This document shows, in pieces, positions 16,163 through 16,820 of a stretch of DNA of 16,820 nucleotides. Made by a program: the position numbers and the translations under genes. Numbering within the stretch: position 1 is the first letter of the stretch; every line of letters starts with the position of its first letter. The stretch comes from Bacteroidota bacterium. GTDB lineage: Bacteria; Bacteroidota; Ignavibacteria; UBA10030; UBA8401. The notes under the pieces are model-generated. The model did not search any database. It was not told the origin of the DNA and saw only the letters and a program-made list of their open reading frames with translations. The stretch spans positions 1 through 16,820 of the forward strand of contig JANXZD010000192.1 in assembly GCA_025355705.1 (NCBI GenBank). The letters run 5' to 3'.

Positions 16163-16170
16163 CAAATGTA
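16163..16170 (-). promoter_or_regulatory. Candidate -7 promoter box (TAnnTTTG type) for the operon
   Basis: Read on the minus strand, TACATTTG matches the Bacteroidota primary-sigma -7 consensus TAnnTTTG. It lies about 62 bp upstream of the first gene's ATG (16101), in the only sizeable intergenic gap. No good -33 TTTG was found at the expected spacing, so this is a weak prediction. Confidence 0.3.
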
Positions 16171-16210
16171 ATTTACGGATAAAAACATTGTAGAAAAGAA
16201 CAGTAAACAT

Positions 16211-16287
16211 TATATAAAACCCTTGAAAGGTTAAGAGTGGTGTTCAATTTGCAGATACACTCTTCTATTACTTTCCTTTCAAGGGTT
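16211..16287 (-). terminator. Long hairpin with T-rich tail, probable intrinsic terminator of the upstream secreted-protein gene
   Basis: A perfect 13-bp inverted repeat, AACCCTTGAAAGG at 16218-16230 and its complement at 16275-16287, encloses a second 7-bp stem (16233-16239 with 16258-16264). On the minus strand the stem is followed by TTTTATATA. It starts 18 bp past the TAA-side end of the gene ending at 16306, so it fits a terminator separating that gene from the 14-gene run. The 44-bp span between the outer arms is longer than usual for an intrinsic terminator. Confidence 0.6.
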
Positions 16288-16305
16288 GAGGTTACTTCTT
16301 ATCAA

Positions 16306-16820
16306 CTATTTCTGCAACATCAATTTCTTCACTTGAGTGAAGGTATGCTGTTTGTTTCCTTTGGCTGCGGTTGCATTGATGCGATAAATATATACACCAG
16401 TAGCCAAACCGGATGCATTCCATTGGTAATTATGATACCCGGCGGAAAGTTCATTATTAATTAACGTTGCAACCTCTCTACCGAGAACATCATAGATCTT
16501 CAATGTCACTTCACTTGCTTCCGGTAACCCGAAGTTAATTGTGGTTGTTGGATTAAACGGATTCGGAAAATTCTGTGAAAGCGAATATACTGTAGGAAGG
16601 CCATTTCCATCAGTTTCAACATTTGTAAGCGATGGTGTAGCATTGACTTCGTTACTGTATCCGCTTTCCATTCCATAGATATTCACAGCAGTGATACGGA
16701 AATAATATTTCGTTTCATTCGTTAATCCGGAAACAACTTTCGTCGTATCGGATATTCCGCCAGTTGTCGAATCAACTTTGGTCGTCGGATTTGCCGATGT
16801 ACCGGCATAGATTCTATATC
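16306..16820 (-). CDS. Secreted protein C-terminus: fibronectin type III domain plus type IX sorting domain (5' truncated by window)
   Basis: The frame is open from the right edge of the window to the stop at 16306 and gives 170 residues; an internal GTG at 16686 is not the true start. The first 60 or so residues read as a fibronectin type III domain: RIYAGTSANPTTKVDST, then GLTNETKYYFRITAVN and GYSNEVNATPS. A linker leads to a full sorting domain (LSQNFPNPFNPTTTINFGLP, LKIYDVLGREVATLIN, GVYIYRINA, ending KKLMLQK). The protein is therefore exported and surface-attached or released by the type IX system. Its catalytic or binding domains lie upstream outside the window. The hairpin after its stop suggests it is transcribed separately from the operon that follows. 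Confidence 0.9.
   Translation of the reverse strand, partial: YRIYAGTSANPTTKVDSTTGGISDTTKVVSGLTNETKYYFRITAVNIYGMESGYSNEVNATPSLTNVETDGNGLPTVYSLSQNFPNPFNPTTTINFGLPEASEVTLKIYDVLGREVATLINNELSAGYHNYQWNASGLATGVYIYRINATAAKGNKQHTFTQVKKLMLQK

Overview
The window looks like a chromosomal segment of a Bacteroidota/Ignavibacteriota-type (FCB group) bacterium. Three things point there: two proteins end in type IX secretion sorting domains with the 'QNFPNPFNPTT' signature, the DNA is AT-rich, and Shine-Dalgarno sites are weak or absent. This assignment is an inference from protein style; there is no rRNA or other marker in the window.

Layout: at the left edge (1-156, + strand) is the last 51 residues of a tyrosine recombinase. 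Everything else is on the minus strand. At the right edge (16306-16820) is the 3' part of a secreted FnIII protein with a sorting domain, followed by a strong hairpin (16218-16287) that probably terminates it. From 16101 down to 193 run 14 minus-strand genes with gaps of 28 bp or less and many 1-4 bp overlaps, so they probably form one operon or a few overlapping transcription units. No stretch over about 205 bp lacks a gene.

In order of transcription: (i) an envelope/secreted module: a 172-aa mini protein with one NHL blade and a sorting domain, an NHL beta-propeller fused to an alpha/beta hydrolase, and a serine hydrolase of the beta-lactamase/class C PBP family; (ii) a carbohydrate-type ABC importer made of two permeases and a binding protein but no ATPase; (iii) four consecutive ADP-ribosylglycohydrolase (DraG/ARH fold) homologues, called here ArhA (9183-8194), ArhB (8197-7145), ArhC (7148-5811) and ArhD (5797-4814); (iv) an aldo/keto reductase; (v) citrate lyase as a CitD-CitE fusion plus CitF; (vi) a TerC-family membrane protein.

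The most unusual part is (ii)+(iii). Four cytoplasmic ARH-fold proteins are translationally coupled to a sugar-type importer, and ArhB has lost its metal-binding residues, so it looks like a pseudoenzyme kept in an operon with active paralogues. The arrangement suggests an uptake and cleavage pathway for a ribosyl- or glycosyl-linked small molecule rather than reversal of protein ADP-ribosylation, but the substrate cannot be read from sequence. Citrate lyase and TerC may be a separate metabolic cargo at the end of the same transcript.
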